Source: Tricholomella constricta
Taxonomy: Eukaryota > Basidiomycota > Agaricomycetes > Agaricales > Lyophyllaceae
Assembly (NCBI GenBank): GCA_013368375.1
Contig: JAACJP010000001.1
Span: 2,046,001 to 2,110,000 of the forward strand
DNA: 64,000 nt
Reading direction: 5' to 3'
Both the position numbers and the translations under genes were made by a program. Shown here one piece after another: positions 23,259 through 34,031 of this stretch. The notes under the pieces were generated by a model. The model worked only from the letters and a program-made list of their open reading frames with translations, was not told the DNA's origin and made no database searches. Every line of letters starts with the position of its first letter. Position 1 is the first letter of the stretch.

Positions 23259-25784
23259 ATGCCTGCTCCTGTCACCTCACCCTCGCACACTCGCACAGTC
23301 AACAAAGCCTCCTCGCTTAAACCACAGGGACAGGTCAAAAAGAAGAGGATTGTTAGACGTAGAGGCAGAGCTCCAGGTGACATTGGAAGTGACGATGAAA
23401 TTGAGCGGGAGTTGGGCACCGATTCTGAATCAGAAGATGAGCTGTCGTCCCTTAACTCTGATTCTGATTCAGATACCGAACCCGCCTCCGAGGACATCAT
23501 TCCCAACGGCCACTCTCGTGCCTTCACACCCAGTACCACTCAGAGCCCAGGCGACAGAGGTGTAAACGAGAAAGATGTTGTTGGTGTCGAACCTTTCTTT
23601 GCTCCCGGTGGAAATTGGTCAGAGATGGTCGCTGACGAGAATGCCAACGGACCTGCGGATCTACCTGTCATCGAGTTCGCAGAATTTGACAGTCAGGACA
23701 GAGTACCACACGCATCTCGACCAAAGAAGGCGAAGAAGGGTGCGAAAAGCGCGCGATCCGCACCAGTGGCTCCCGCCATACCGTCTCAGGTGAACGGTGA
23801 CCAAGATTCATATGAGACGGGGGAGACTCCGCGCGTTGCTTCGACATCCCGTTCTCCCAATCCCTCATTTCCGCGACGACTTCCTGGTCAAACCGCACGC
23901 CAGGCCTACCAACAACGGCTAGAGAGCGATCCATCATACGTTCCTACTGTGGGTGGATTCTGGGGCCATGATGACCGTCTCCTCGACAAGGATTTACGAA
24001 GTCTCAGTGGCTGGTGGAGGGGTCGCTGGCAAGGTCGTGGTCGTGGAGGAGGGTTTATCAGAGGTAGAGGGCGTGGCGGATATTTTGGAGGACACCCGAC
24101 CAACGGCATTGGACACTCTGACGACGGGAGTGCCCTCGATGTGCCCCCGATTGAAAGGGCATGGACGCACGATGGGTTTGAGGAGATGAAGCAGCGGGAG
24201 GAGCAACGTCGGGCAACACAGCGGACCCAGCCGCAAAGCCAGCCCTTTCAAGGGCCTGGAAATTTCCGTGGAGGTAGAGGATACGGTGGTGTTCGTGGAG
24301 GGCGCGGAGGCTTCAATCGTGGTGGGTTTGTGAGCTCGTCAGGACGATCATCTGCGAATTCTGGTCGACCCTGGTTTCCCATGAAGCCAGAGCTCATGTG
24401 GACCAAGCAGCACGAAGGGTTCCTTTACTTCGAGCTCGAGCCTTCTTTGAAGCCTCGACAAGGGCAAGGTCAAGGGATCCTTGTCAAGCTACCCGGCAAA
24501 CAGACCAAGGTTGCCAGAGCGCCGCCCCGACCTTATCCCACCGTCCAAGCACCGACATGGAAAGCTGCCACGACGAGTGTCATTGGATCCGATCACGACG
24601 ACAGGGTGTACACCGTCAATTTGCCGCAGCGGCCTGGAAAGGAGAAGCAGGTCGAGGTCATCGCATCACTAGAGGAGGCCCCGATTGAGGACGTCTTCAA
24701 AGTCAGGCTGTCCTTGGTCCAGATGAATCCCTTCCCTCTCGGGGAGTCGGCGTCCACCGTCGCACCTATCACAGAAGGTCTGCTTGCTGGGCGCCAGAGT
24801 CGTGAAGCACCGCCCCATCGCCCTGATGTGCCGATCCCCGCGTCATCGAAGTCTCAGCCAGAGGCCTCGATACGGCTGCAACTCGAACAGCTATCCGCCG
24901 ACCCTAATAAATTTGATCCAGCTCGGCTGGCCATGACTGAGGAGGCTGTTTTGAGAAATCCTCCGACGGAACGGCGAATGGAGGATAGCACTGTCCCGAC
25001 GATGCTTGCCGATAGCGGTGATAGCTCCCTACCGACCCTACCATTATTTTCGCCTCCTATTTCCCAGCCATCGCCTGTCTATGGTTCGCCGTATGGATAC
25101 CCTCCAGCCCTCCCGCCAGGTATCGCCATGAACCAGCACGGTATGCCATACGAGCTCGCGACCGGACGGCCCGTTTACCTTCAGGCTCCCCCTCCTCCTC
25201 CCATGTACAACCCTCGTCCTGTCATGCATTCCCACCTCCCACCTCCCTTCGTCCCTGGCCACATGTCCCACCACTCGGCCATTTCCCCCGACTTCCTCGC
25301 CCACTCCGCTTCCCACACACCGCCCATGAATGGATTCATCGACCCTTCTACGGGCACACCCATTTTTTCCTTCCCCCGCCAGACATCCCGCATCGAGATT
25401 CGGGCACCCTCCGAGAGCACTGAAGCCAAGTCTCCGGGCAAGACATCCGCCCCTCGATCCTCGGGCGTTCGGATGGCGGCCTCCTCATTCGAGCCCTCGC
25501 GTACGTCGTCAGACACATCAGCGAACGGCTATTTCCCTACGCTCTCCACACCTGAAAACGGCGCACTCCCGTCGTACGCGCATGTCGAGGGTTCAGAAGG
25601 CTCTACGGATGGCGTTCCCCGCCACCAGCACGATCCCGGGATGATGGCGTACCCGCATTACCCTCAGCAGTACTATTATCCGGACGCATACGGGTACGCG
25701 CACACGCACAACCCATACATGGACATGTCGCAAGTGCGGCCGTACGAGATGTACCCGCCGCCCGAAGGCACTGTTTATTATTAG
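23259..25784 (+). CDS. Barentsz/CASC3 (Btz-domain) protein, exon-junction-complex-like
   Basis: An intronless coding region of 841 residues. The N-terminus is basic then acidic (KKKRIVRRRGRAPGD, then IERELGTDSESEDELSS). The core near residues 205-320 fits the Btz/CASC3 SELOR domain that clamps eIF4A3: SDPSYVPTVGGFWGHDDRLL followed by WWRGRWQGRGRG, a block of RG repeats, and PIERAWTHDGFEEMKQREEQ. A second RGG-rich stretch follows (FRGGRGYGGVRGGRGGF). The last 350 residues are disordered, Pro-, Met- and Tyr-rich. The role as an exon-junction or mRNP protein rests on the Btz-like core and RGG boxes; it would fit the intron-dense genome. The likely 5' UTR intron at 23186-23250 supports transcription from this strand. 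Confidence 0.8.
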   Translation: MPAPVTSPSHTRTVNKASSLKPQGQVKKKRIVRRRGRAPGDIGSDDEIERELGTDSESEDELSSLNSDSDSDTEPASEDIIPNGHSRAFTPSTTQSPGDRGVNEKDVVGVEPFFAPGGNWSEMVADENANGPADLPVIEFAEFDSQDRVPHASRPKKAKKGAKSARSAPVAPAIPSQVNGDQDSYETGETPRVASTSRSPNPSFPRRLPGQTARQAYQQRLESDPSYVPTVGGFWGHDDRLLDKDLRSLSGWWRGRWQGRGRGGGFIRGRGRGGYFGGHPTNGIGHSDDGSALDVPPIERAWTHDGFEEMKQREEQRRATQRTQPQSQPFQGPGNFRGGRGYGGVRGGRGGFNRGGFVSSSGRSSANSGRPWFPMKPELMWTKQHEGFLYFELEPSLKPRQGQGQGILVKLPGKQTKVARAPPRPYPTVQAPTWKAATTSVIGSDHDDRVYTVNLPQRPGKEKQVEVIASLEEAPIEDVFKVRLSLVQMNPFPLGESASTVAPITEGLLAGRQSREAPPHRPDVPIPASSKSQPEASIRLQLEQLSADPNKFDPARLAMTEEAVLRNPPTERRMEDSTVPTMLADSGDSSLPTLPLFSPPISQPSPVYGSPYGYPPALPPGIAMNQHGMPYELATGRPVYLQAPPPPPMYNPRPVMHSHLPPPFVPGHMSHHSAISPDFLAHSASHTPPMNGFIDPSTGTPIFSFPRQTSRIEIRAPSESTEAKSPGKTSAPRSSGVRMAASSFEPSRTSSDTSANGYFPTLSTPENGALPSYAHVEGSEGSTDGVPRHQHDPGMMAYPHYPQQYYYPDAYGYAHTHNPYMDMSQVRPYEMYPPPEGTVYY

Positions 25785-26512
25785 GCGTTGCTACCTTGGC
25801 TTCTCTATTTTCCCTTTTCACTTTCGTCTTGTTTTTTTCTCTCTCTGACTCTCTCATCATCTGCATGTCTCCCGATTCCCTCCTCTGCAATGCGGTCACC
25901 AGTGGTACAGTTTATCTATACATACACTCACTCATGATTACGACGACCCCCCTTATTGTCCTTGCAACCACGACCCCGAATACATACACACATACATACA
26001 CCCCTCCATAAGTACTCTTGCAGCGCTGTGCTGTTGATGTCACCTGTCTGCTCTGTTCACTGCCTCTCGTCTGTCTCGCTTTTTATTATTTTATTCACAC
26101 TACCTCTCCTCGCAATGCACTAAACTCATGATATTGGTTTCTTCTCTAGTCACATATGCAAATTGTGCCCAAGTTTCCTAGTTTTAGTTCTTCTGTTGAC
26201 TCTTTACATACCTACTTACAGTTATACAATGGCCAACAATGGTCGCTGCCATGACGTCAAACGATTATCAGTTTACAGCAGTTGGCCTAGCGCCACGCAA
26301 AACATCATAAAACCCAATGTCACTTATGACCTGTAATTGGATTCAATCGCTCGGATCGATCAATATCCTAGATGGCGAAAGATCATATGAATGACACGCA
26401 AGGACAACGTGGATTAAATGCGGTAATCGGGCGGTGCGTTGCAGCACGAGTCCCACCGCCACCCACCTTTCCCAGAGACACCCACCCACATACTTGCATT
26501 CACTGACCAACC
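25785..26512. other. Intergenic region: 3' UTR of the Barentsz-like gene and promoter of the next gene
   Basis: About 730 bp. The first 250 bp are pyrimidine-rich with CA/TA-type simple repeats (near 25977-26005). A perfect palindromic CRE (TGACGTCA) lies at 26252-26259, about 255 bp upstream of the next ATG. No further ORF is supported. Confidence 0.5.
26252..26259. promoter_or_regulatory. Palindromic CRE/ATF element TGACGTCA
   Basis: A perfect 8-bp CRE palindrome in the promoter-proximal region of the MGSRGGG gene. One 8-mer can occur by chance, so a regulatory role is only suggested by its position. Confidence 0.35.
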
Positions 26513-27262
26513 ATGGGAAGCCGCGGAGGCGGGTAAGTGACCTCTGTCTACATCAGCGACGGCATCAGCCACGGGGCCAAAACCAATGACCCGCATCCAT
26601 TCGCACACAGGTACACTGACAGGCTGTCGCACCGGGAGATGTTGTCGTACGGGTTCAAGTACGGGGAGCCATGGGGTGAGGACCGGCGGGCGCTAGAGCG
26701 GGCGTTTCGTGAGGCGGATACCGGGAGCGAGAGAACTTCGGAAAGCGCGTGGACCAGTGGGTCAAGCTCGGGTTTAACATTCGGAGGTTCTGAATCCACC
26801 GATGGGAGCACGCAGAGCACGTCGAGTTCCGGCGGGTTGAGCCGGGTGTCTATGAGCTCATGGGGGACTGAAAGGGCACATAAAAATACTGGCGTAGAGG
26901 TGGTCAGAGTGGGAGGGGGGAACGAGGTGGCTCGCTATCACACTGGGGCACCCTCGAGGCGCGCGTCGGACATGGCGACCCCAAGTTACCCTGGGGGCGA
27001 GGACAATGCGATCAGGGCTAGAGACGGCGCTTATTGGAACGCTCAGCAGCAGGCTGTCGCGCTGCGAGCAGGCTGGGGTACAGCCCCGTACAGCGTAGGG
27101 TCGGGGGGATCATCCTCGACCTATGACAGCAGTGACGGATCAGACACGGTTAGCTCGGGTGATTCAGATTGCAGCGACGAGTCGTACGAGTACACTAGCA
27201 GCGAGGGAGATATCTCGAGCTCTGACGACTATTATTATTACGAAGATTACTACTCGGAATGA
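26513..27262 (+). CDS. Small Ser/Gly-rich protein with acidic Tyr-rich tail, function unknown
   Basis: Two exons: 26513-26532 (20 nt, MGSRGGG) and 26611-27262, joined in phase across a 78-nt GTAAGT...CACAG intron, give 223 residues. The spliced start reads MGSRGGGYTDRLSHREML, more natural than the longer unspliced frame that would begin at 26537 inside the intron. Residues 7-45 (SYGFKYGEPWGEDRRALERA) look folded. The rest is Ser/Gly-rich, and the tail is strikingly acidic with tyrosines (DDYYYYEDYYSE at the very end). No domain recognised. An N-terminal MG could allow myristoylation, which is speculation. Confidence 0.65.
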
Positions 27263-27449
27263 CATTGATTTGATTGACTACGTGGACGGCATTGACCGGG
27301 TGCCGCGACCATGTTTGGACGGTGTCATATTTGGATTTGTCTTACCATTCTCCTACCCTTGTCTCCTGACTCAGCTAACCTGATGTTCCCCCGTGGTTTT
27401 TACCCTTCCAGGCGAGCTTTCCCTTTACCATCACCTCCCTCTCCCACTA

Positions 27450-28556
27450 ATGCCCGAATACAACAGGTCTGCATCCCTCGCCGTCACTGTCTTTGGTGCA
27501 ATTTCCAACTTTGCCATCGCTGTGCAAGTCATTGCCGCGTGGCGGTCTCTCAAGTGGGAGCCAGAGAGTGATTGGGAGGCATCAGGCGATAGCTGGCGGG
27601 TAGATGGCGTCAAGGTCATCTGGGGGCTCCTTTCAGCCTACTTTGCGTCCGCTGCCTCAGTCTGCGTAGTGGGCTTCATGGGCATCATCAAAGTTTGTCT
27701 TCTTCCTTGTCCTTTCCTCTGTGATCATCATTGACAATTATCTTTCAGAGCAAACCCGCTCTCGTTCGCTTTTATCGCGACTATTCCATCGCGGACTTTT
27801 CTTTTTGCACATTTGCGACACTTGTCACCACATATGCCGTCTTCCACGCCTCCGCTCGCGCTGCTATCTGCGAAGAGCTGTCCCACCATCCTGAACTCTT
27901 ACATGATCTCATGGAAATGGGGCTCAACCTCGAGAACTGTGAGCGGTGGCTGGAACGTGCTGTCCTAGCATTTGTTGCTCTTATGTTTGTTATCATTGTT
28001 ATTCGGGTCCGTCACTGTCCGCCTCCTCCTCCTCCTATTGACTCTAATTCCACTCCTTCCCACACAGCTTCATTTCCTGCTGGCAGTTTCCAACTTGTAC
28101 TCCCAGCTCACAAGGCACGCGAATCTCTACACGCGCACTTCCTCTCGTTTCCGCCACCAAGACTCTACATCTCTCCAGCGGATATATTTGCTTCCGCCCA
28201 CAAACGCAGAGTCCCGAAACGGCGACGACGTCGAACTCGTATATGCTCCCATACCAATCAGCTCTATTCCCAAAGACCTCCGGGAATCGGCGACCGAGGC
28301 TTGGGTCTCGCGTAGTGTCCCATCAGCAGATGTCGAGTGTCATTCACGGACGCGATCAGAGTCATCCCACGTACTCTCGTGTGAACAACAACAGCACCAA
28401 CAACATTCACGCCCGCACAGACATCGTCGACACAGCCAGAGCCACGCTCACCGCCGGTCACGCTCTTCGTCATCAACCCGGACGGGCACAATACGTCTGC
28501 CCATCCTGCCTGACGAAGGCCTATTGCCGCCGTACAGAGGACTCACCAAGGCGTAG
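27450..28556 (+). CDS. Four-helix membrane protein with His/Arg/Ser-rich tail, function unknown
   Basis: Three exons (27450-27692, 27749-28006, 28068-28556) join in phase to 329 residues. Four hydrophobic segments are seen: SLAVTVFGAISNFAIAVQVI, WGLLSAYFASAASVCVVGFM, FCTFATLVTTYAVFHASA, and one spanning exons 2 and 3 (AFVALMFVIIVIRLHFLL). The tail contains EQQQHQQHSRPHRHRRHSQS, a His/Arg-rich run that might bind metal, nucleic acid or acidic lipid. I recognise no family. It lies only 187 bp after the preceding gene on the same strand; the two may still be independent. Confidence 0.72.
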
Positions 28557-31023
28557 CCCTTGTTGATCTCTGCCCTTCACCATTACTCCGTATCAACTCC
28601 TTGGTCTTTTGTCTCCCGCTTTCCGTGTTTCCACTGGCCGTGTATGTCTATAATTTCAACCTCACGCTGTCTGTCTGTCTTTTATTTCACAAACTTCCCC
28701 ACTCTCCCGGCCGCACCCTCCCCCCCCTTCATCACAATCACCACCCCAAGTCCAAGTCCACATCTGCGTGCGCGACCCATTACTTGGCTCTCGGCGCTTC
28801 CTACTACTTAACACACACCATAACCAACTATCCCCCCCTTTTCTTATTTGTCCCTTGATGAGTCTGGAATCTATTCTTCGCTCGCAAATCGTACATCTTA
28901 CATACACCACCGCCCCACACACCCTCCCCTCCCTATGCAAATACCCTTCTCACTTTTGTTGCATTGGCTCAACACAACTCCCGTCTCCCTGTCCCGCCCT
29001 CCTCCTGTCCCCATGTCCCATACGTACGCACGTCGTTTATTGCGGGTGACACGTTGTATTTCTTACCCGTGCTTGTCACTTGCATGTTACCGTTGCTGCA
29101 TTCCGTGTGTGCTGCGTCAGGCGACATTTTGTCGCGTAAGTCTTCCCGGTTTCTCCCTCTGCTGTGGTGGCATGCGACGCCCGGCCAGTCTGTCATTCGC
29201 TCGTCTTAACATCGGAAAGAAACGTTTATCTTAAAATATGTATCCAGCGTCTTCCGAACCACGGCGTTGCCCTACAATCTCTGCATCCTTCGTTCTGATC
29301 ATGAGGGAATTCTGAGGGAATATAAATTGCGCCGCTAATAGGTATGGGAAAAAATCCTCAAACCTCAGGGCCTCTCTCGAGCTTGTGACCTCTTCGGGTT
29401 GGGTCCGAACTTGCACTATTCCATGGATTCATCATTCATGTGCAGACCCGGACAGGGTGCATTCCTCTCTTCACTATACTGTATACATAGTTCTTCCGGG
29501 AGCACACAGGAAACCTCCGCCGACGCATCAACTCGCTTTTGCAGTCCAATCCGTTACAATTGCGCCTGCGCCCAACTGGCCACAAGTATTTTGAAATTTT
29601 CGAAAGGTGTAGAAATGAAGATACTTCTTTGTCTTTGTGCTGGCGCATCTCTTTGACTCCTCGCTGGCTGGCTGCCCAGAGGGCCCCACATGTAAACCCC
29701 GGTGGCGTAATATAATTCGCCGGAGCATTGGAAAATATTTCTAAGTTCGTGCGCGATTTCGGCCCATTATGAAGGCGAGCTTTATCGCGGGTTGGGTTAT
29801 AAAAAGCGCTTGATCAAGTAGATCCAATGGGAGGCGACCTTTCGCTGTTCCCGAAGAACTTTGATGGCTAGTCCAAGAGGATCATGCTCCCGTCTCGCTC
29901 CTGACCGTTACCGAGGAAGATATATGTCAAGCTGTGTTACAGGCAGAAGAGATCGTGTACAAAGCGGAGAGGCCAGGATCAAGGATGATGTTGTGCGCCA
30001 CGAGGCTGAGAGGGATGCTGTAGCAGATCTTACAAGTTGGCCGTACCGTTGTTGAGGTTCACTGAGTTATTATAAGTATGCCTCGCGTCTAATCCAGGGA
30101 TGGAAAATTGCTCAGAACGAAATGGATTCGGAGTCGGGAGATTTCGTAGAACATTGACACAGAAAAATGTCGCCATAGGTTGCTCGGTACAGATACGTCA
30201 GCAATGGATCCCCCTTCAACGGCGTTAGGCCGTAATTAGTCCTCGATTAGCGAAAACCAATAAGCCACTGTAGTTGGACGGTGGCTTTTAAATTGGACGT
30301 TGATAGCAAGACAGGTGACCATTGATATCGTGACATATATGGACTCAACGGAGGTCGGAGCACCCAATAAAGTCCCAGTGACTGAGGGGCCTGAGATCGA
30401 TTGGTGCAAGACAAATACCCAATGTTGACAAGTGGCAATGACACCTAATCACAGAGGTTGTGGGTGCCTGGAGGAACAAGAGCGCGATAGGTCCAGTGAC
30501 AGATATCTAGGTCGTGTCTAGGTTCACGTCGATTGCATCCAGAGTCGCCAAGGCCGTCGGCAGTGGAGCGAATAGGGAGACGAGGCTGGACGACAGGTCC
30601 GATTGGATACGAGGACATGTGGGATTCTGTTGCGGGATCTAGGCGGTTTATTGGTTGTCGTGATTGACCATTAAGGATTCAGAGGTGATAACGACTATAC
30701 TCTCTCGAACATGGCTTCTGCTGGTTCTTAGAGCAGTTATCATCCTTCGAGTGCGGGTAGAGACGTGTGTGCTAAACTTTGAGCGAGTTATAGTGAGTAG
30801 CTAAGAGGGAATGATAATTTCGAAAATCCAGAAGCGCCTCGTCCACGGGTCTGGTCAACACTCGGTCACTAAATAATAAATGCCATTGCCGGATAGTTTT
30901 CTTTTCCGCTCTATCTCTGCGCCTCTAACAAGCTTATAATCTTCCTCCGTGCCTCTCTAATCTCTTTTACTCCCATCATCACCTCTCAAAACAGACCAAG
31001 GATCCCAGTCCGCTGAGTGACAT
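28557..31023. other. Long stretch with no supported gene
   Basis: At 2.47 kb this is the longest gene-free stretch in a dense window. The first 400 bp are C/T-rich and look like a 3' UTR. A tandem TTCTGAGGGAAT-like repeat with a TATAAA lies near 29305-29327, and another TATAAAAA near 29797. Open frames are at most 85 codons with no splice-supported continuation. It could hold a non-coding RNA, a decayed gene or a long promoter for the TPA1-like gene at 31024. I found no tRNA-like cloverleaf. Confidence 0.45.
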
Positions 31024-33238
31024 ATGGCACGCATCCACAACCGCTCGCCTTCGCCCGACACTGCTGTACAAAAAAGATTGAAGACATCGCACCCGACGTC
31101 GAACGGCGACAATGATTCTGCATCGAACCCTACGATCGCATCCCCAAGCCCGCAAACGGTCGATCCCACATCCCAGTTCTCCAACGACCTTTTCGATCAC
31201 AACACCACTGCGAAACTGCACGCTGGCTATGTCGTCAACCAGCCGTTCAAGTATGCCGTTGTGGAGAAGCTATTCCAAGACGAACTGCTCAAGAAAGTCA
31301 AGGACGAATGTCTGAGCGAGCTGAACTTCAGCGAGAAGGAGACAGACATCTATAAGGTTTGAGAGCCAAATTTTTCGCCCTTGTGATCTCACACTGAACA
31401 GCACTCAAAACCGTCTATCCACCCAGGTCAACCAAACCGGGGACCTTGCCTCACTCAGCTACCTCACGGAATCCCAAATTTCGCTCCTACCCAGCCTTCT
31501 CACCCTCCGTGATGCTCTTTACTCTACCAAGTTTCGGTCCTTCCTTCAGACAGTCACCGGCTGTGGTCCTCTCTCGGGCACGAAACAGGACATGTCGGTC
31601 AACTCCTACACAACAGGCTGCCACTTGCTCAATCACGACGACGTGATCGGCACACGGCGCGTTTCCTACATCCTCTACATGCCTCTACCCCACTACACTT
31701 TCTGGCAAAAAGACTGGGGTGGCGCGCTTGAGCTCTACCCGGTCAAGATGGGCGCCGACGGCCATCTCGAACCTGAAACGGTGCCTTCCAAAGCAATCCC
31801 ACCCAGCTGGAACCAGTTCATCTTTTTTGAGGTCCAGCCGGGCAGAAGTTTCCATTCGGTGGAGGAAGTCGTTGTTGGAGGAGAAGGGGAAGACGGAAGG
31901 GAACGGCTGAGTATCAGCGGATGGTTCCATGCTGCCCAGGAAGGCGAGGAGGGCTACATACCCGAATCGGCTCCTCCAGAAGTCAAAAGCTCGAGAGAGC
32001 AACTCGTATGTGGCTTTTTTACCATCTCTTGTTGTTTTGTTTTTTACCCACAGCTCCTTCACAGACCTCGACCTCGACAGTGTTCTCGCCCTACCCAGAA
32101 TTTCCGGACGCTCCGCACCCAGACACCGCCCTCTCAGAAGAATACATTTGCTTTCTCTCCGAATTTCTTAATCCCGTATACCTCCAGCCACGCACAATGG
32201 ACACCCTCTCCTCCCGCTTCGCAGACGAATCCTCCCTCGAACTACACTCCTTCCTCGCCAATTCTCTCGCCGAGTCACTACAGCCACGCCTACGCGAACT
32301 CGACTCCAAGGATGGGCTCGGCGAGGACAGGGCGGGGCGCATCCCTCCACACAGCGCCGGCACACAAGGCGCATGGACCGTCAAGGGCCCACCACACAAA
32401 TGGCGGTACTGTACGTTGAAGCCACACGAGGCAGGTGCGCCTGTGGAAGCGGTGAGCCCCCGCGCGGCGCAGGCGTCGTCGGACGAGATCTTGCGCAGCC
32501 TCCAGGACGAGCTGTTCCCGAGCCCGGCGTTCCGCGCGTGGCTGGCGGTGGTGTCGAGCTTGCTGCCGTTGAGCCATGCTGCCGAGGCGAGGCGGTTCAG
32601 GCCCGGTCTGGACTATACGCTGGCAACGAGTGAGGAGAAGGAGGCGAGGCTGGATGTGGTGCTAGGCCTGACACCGGGTGTCGAGCAAAAAGGCAAGGCG
32701 GAGGGGTCATCGAATTCCTTGGCTAGTGCACTGGATGATGTGAGGGGGTGGCAAGCGGCAGAGTGGGGAGGTTGGGAGGTCAGTATCTCATTGTTTGGAG
32801 CACACACTATCAGCTGCTGATTGATGCGTGTAACAGTGCTACATGGCTCCTCACAACGAGGAAGACGACCCTGCCGTGTATCGTTCCGGCACAAGTAGCA
32901 AACCGGCGACCAACGGTTCTGCTTCTAATGGCAACGGGCACGCTTCGTCGAGCAACGGCAAAGCTTCGTCGAGCAACGTAAAAGCTTCGTCGAGCAACAG
33001 CAAAGCTTCGCCGAGTCTCCCGCTAGGTGACGGTGGTCAGGAAATGACGGAGGAAGAAGATGAAGAGGATAGCACCCTGCTCACCGTCCAGCCGGGCTTC
33101 AACCGCCTCCTCCTCGTGCTGCGCGACGAGCGGGTGATGCGATTCGTCAAGTATGTGTCCGCCGCCGCCGAGGGCTCGCGATGGGACGTATGCGGGGAGT
33201 ACGAGGTGGGCATGTTGGCGGATGAAGACGATTCATGA
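31024..33238 (+). CDS. TPA1: Prolyl 3,4-dihydroxylase TPA1/OGFOD1 (Ofd1) family
   Basis: Fe(II)/2-oxoglutarate oxygenase that hydroxylates a proline of ribosomal protein uS12 and affects translation termination and oxygen response. Four exons (31024-31356, 31427-32005, 32065-32778, 32837-33238) give 675 residues, all in phase. The catalytic domain shows the HxD motif in CHLLNHDDVIGTRRVSYILY, the distal His in GRSFHSVEEV and the 2-oxoglutarate-binding Arg in RERLSISGWFHA. The second, non-catalytic double-stranded beta-helix domain starts near ALSEEYICFLSEFLNPVYL and ends with FNRLLLVLRDERVMRFVKYV and SRWDVCGEYEV. A disordered insert near the C-terminus carries tandem KASSSN repeats encoded by a 21-bp repeat. 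Confidence 0.94.
32942..33011 (+). repeat. 21-bp in-frame tandem repeat (KASSSN unit)
   Basis: About 3.3 copies of a 21-bp unit (GCTTCGTCGAGCAACGGCAA plus A) inside the last exon of the TPA1-like gene. Copies differ by a few substitutions (GGC, GTA, AGC at one codon). Being a multiple of three it can change copy number without frameshift. Confidence 0.85.
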
Positions 33239-34031
33239 GTAAAAAGCAAGATTGATGGACTTGCCAGTGTTTTGTATACCGTCATGGTGCTACTTCGGGT
33301 TGTGCGCGACGCCATTTCCTTCACTCTTATTTTGTTACCTCGCATATCTATTAAACCATGCAGGCGAAATATTGCATATTCGCCGATGTCTTGTTCTTTT
33401 TTTTTCTTCCTCTCCGGCTTTCTTCATAGGGGCGATAGACACACCGCATTGTTTTACTAGGGGTCAATCTACTATGCAACTTGTATATTTTGAAGTTGAG
33501 AAACAAACATTTTCCTGCTGTACGTATTACCAAGTGAGGTCCTGTATATACGTTCCCGCATGTTGACTGGGCAGGTGGGCTTTCTACACGTTACAGGGCG
33601 CAAATATACGCGCCAGTCGTTTGTTTAAATGCGCCACAGTCACCCTCTCTTGCGGAAATGCGTCTCAAAGAAACACTATCTGTAAAGCAGCACATATATT
33701 CTTGCCATAACTAGCCAGCTTCTCAGCATGTAGCAGATGTCAATTCTGGCATCCTTTGATGAAGGGAGCTGGTTGGTTCTCGCGACCTGCTCAGGAGAGC
33801 AGCCCACTTGGATGAGAGCGATGATACTCAGGCGGATCGTCGCCGACTCCGAAGCACAGAGGGCAAGATTTGCCGCTCGATGGCAGCTATCGAATGAACA
33901 CACAAGGAATTCAACGTTATAGCCTCAGTTAACTAATTAACCAAGTGCAAGTAAGTCGAAGAATCTTGTCATACTCCTCGTGGACTAACGAAGTAGTCAA
34001 AACCCAATGTCAATACGGCCCAAGGATATAA
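33239..34031. other. Convergent 3' intergenic region
   Basis: About 790 bp between the TPA1-like and NOP13 stops. T-rich 3' UTR sequence near 33390-33410; short open frames on both strands are not supported. I see nothing else. Confidence 0.5.

Noticed and set aside
26537..26610. Unspliced N-terminus beginning at 26537
   Set aside because: It lies inside a clear GTAAGT...CACAG intron; splicing gives a cleaner MGSRGGGYTDR start.
29797..29871. TATAAAAA followed by a 14-codon ORF (MGGDLSLFPKNFDG)
   Set aside because: Too short to support; ORFs of this length are expected by chance.
28557..31023. Possible tRNA or small RNA gene in the gene-free island
   Set aside because: No GGTTCRANTCC-type B box with a foldable partner arm was found here or elsewhere in the window.
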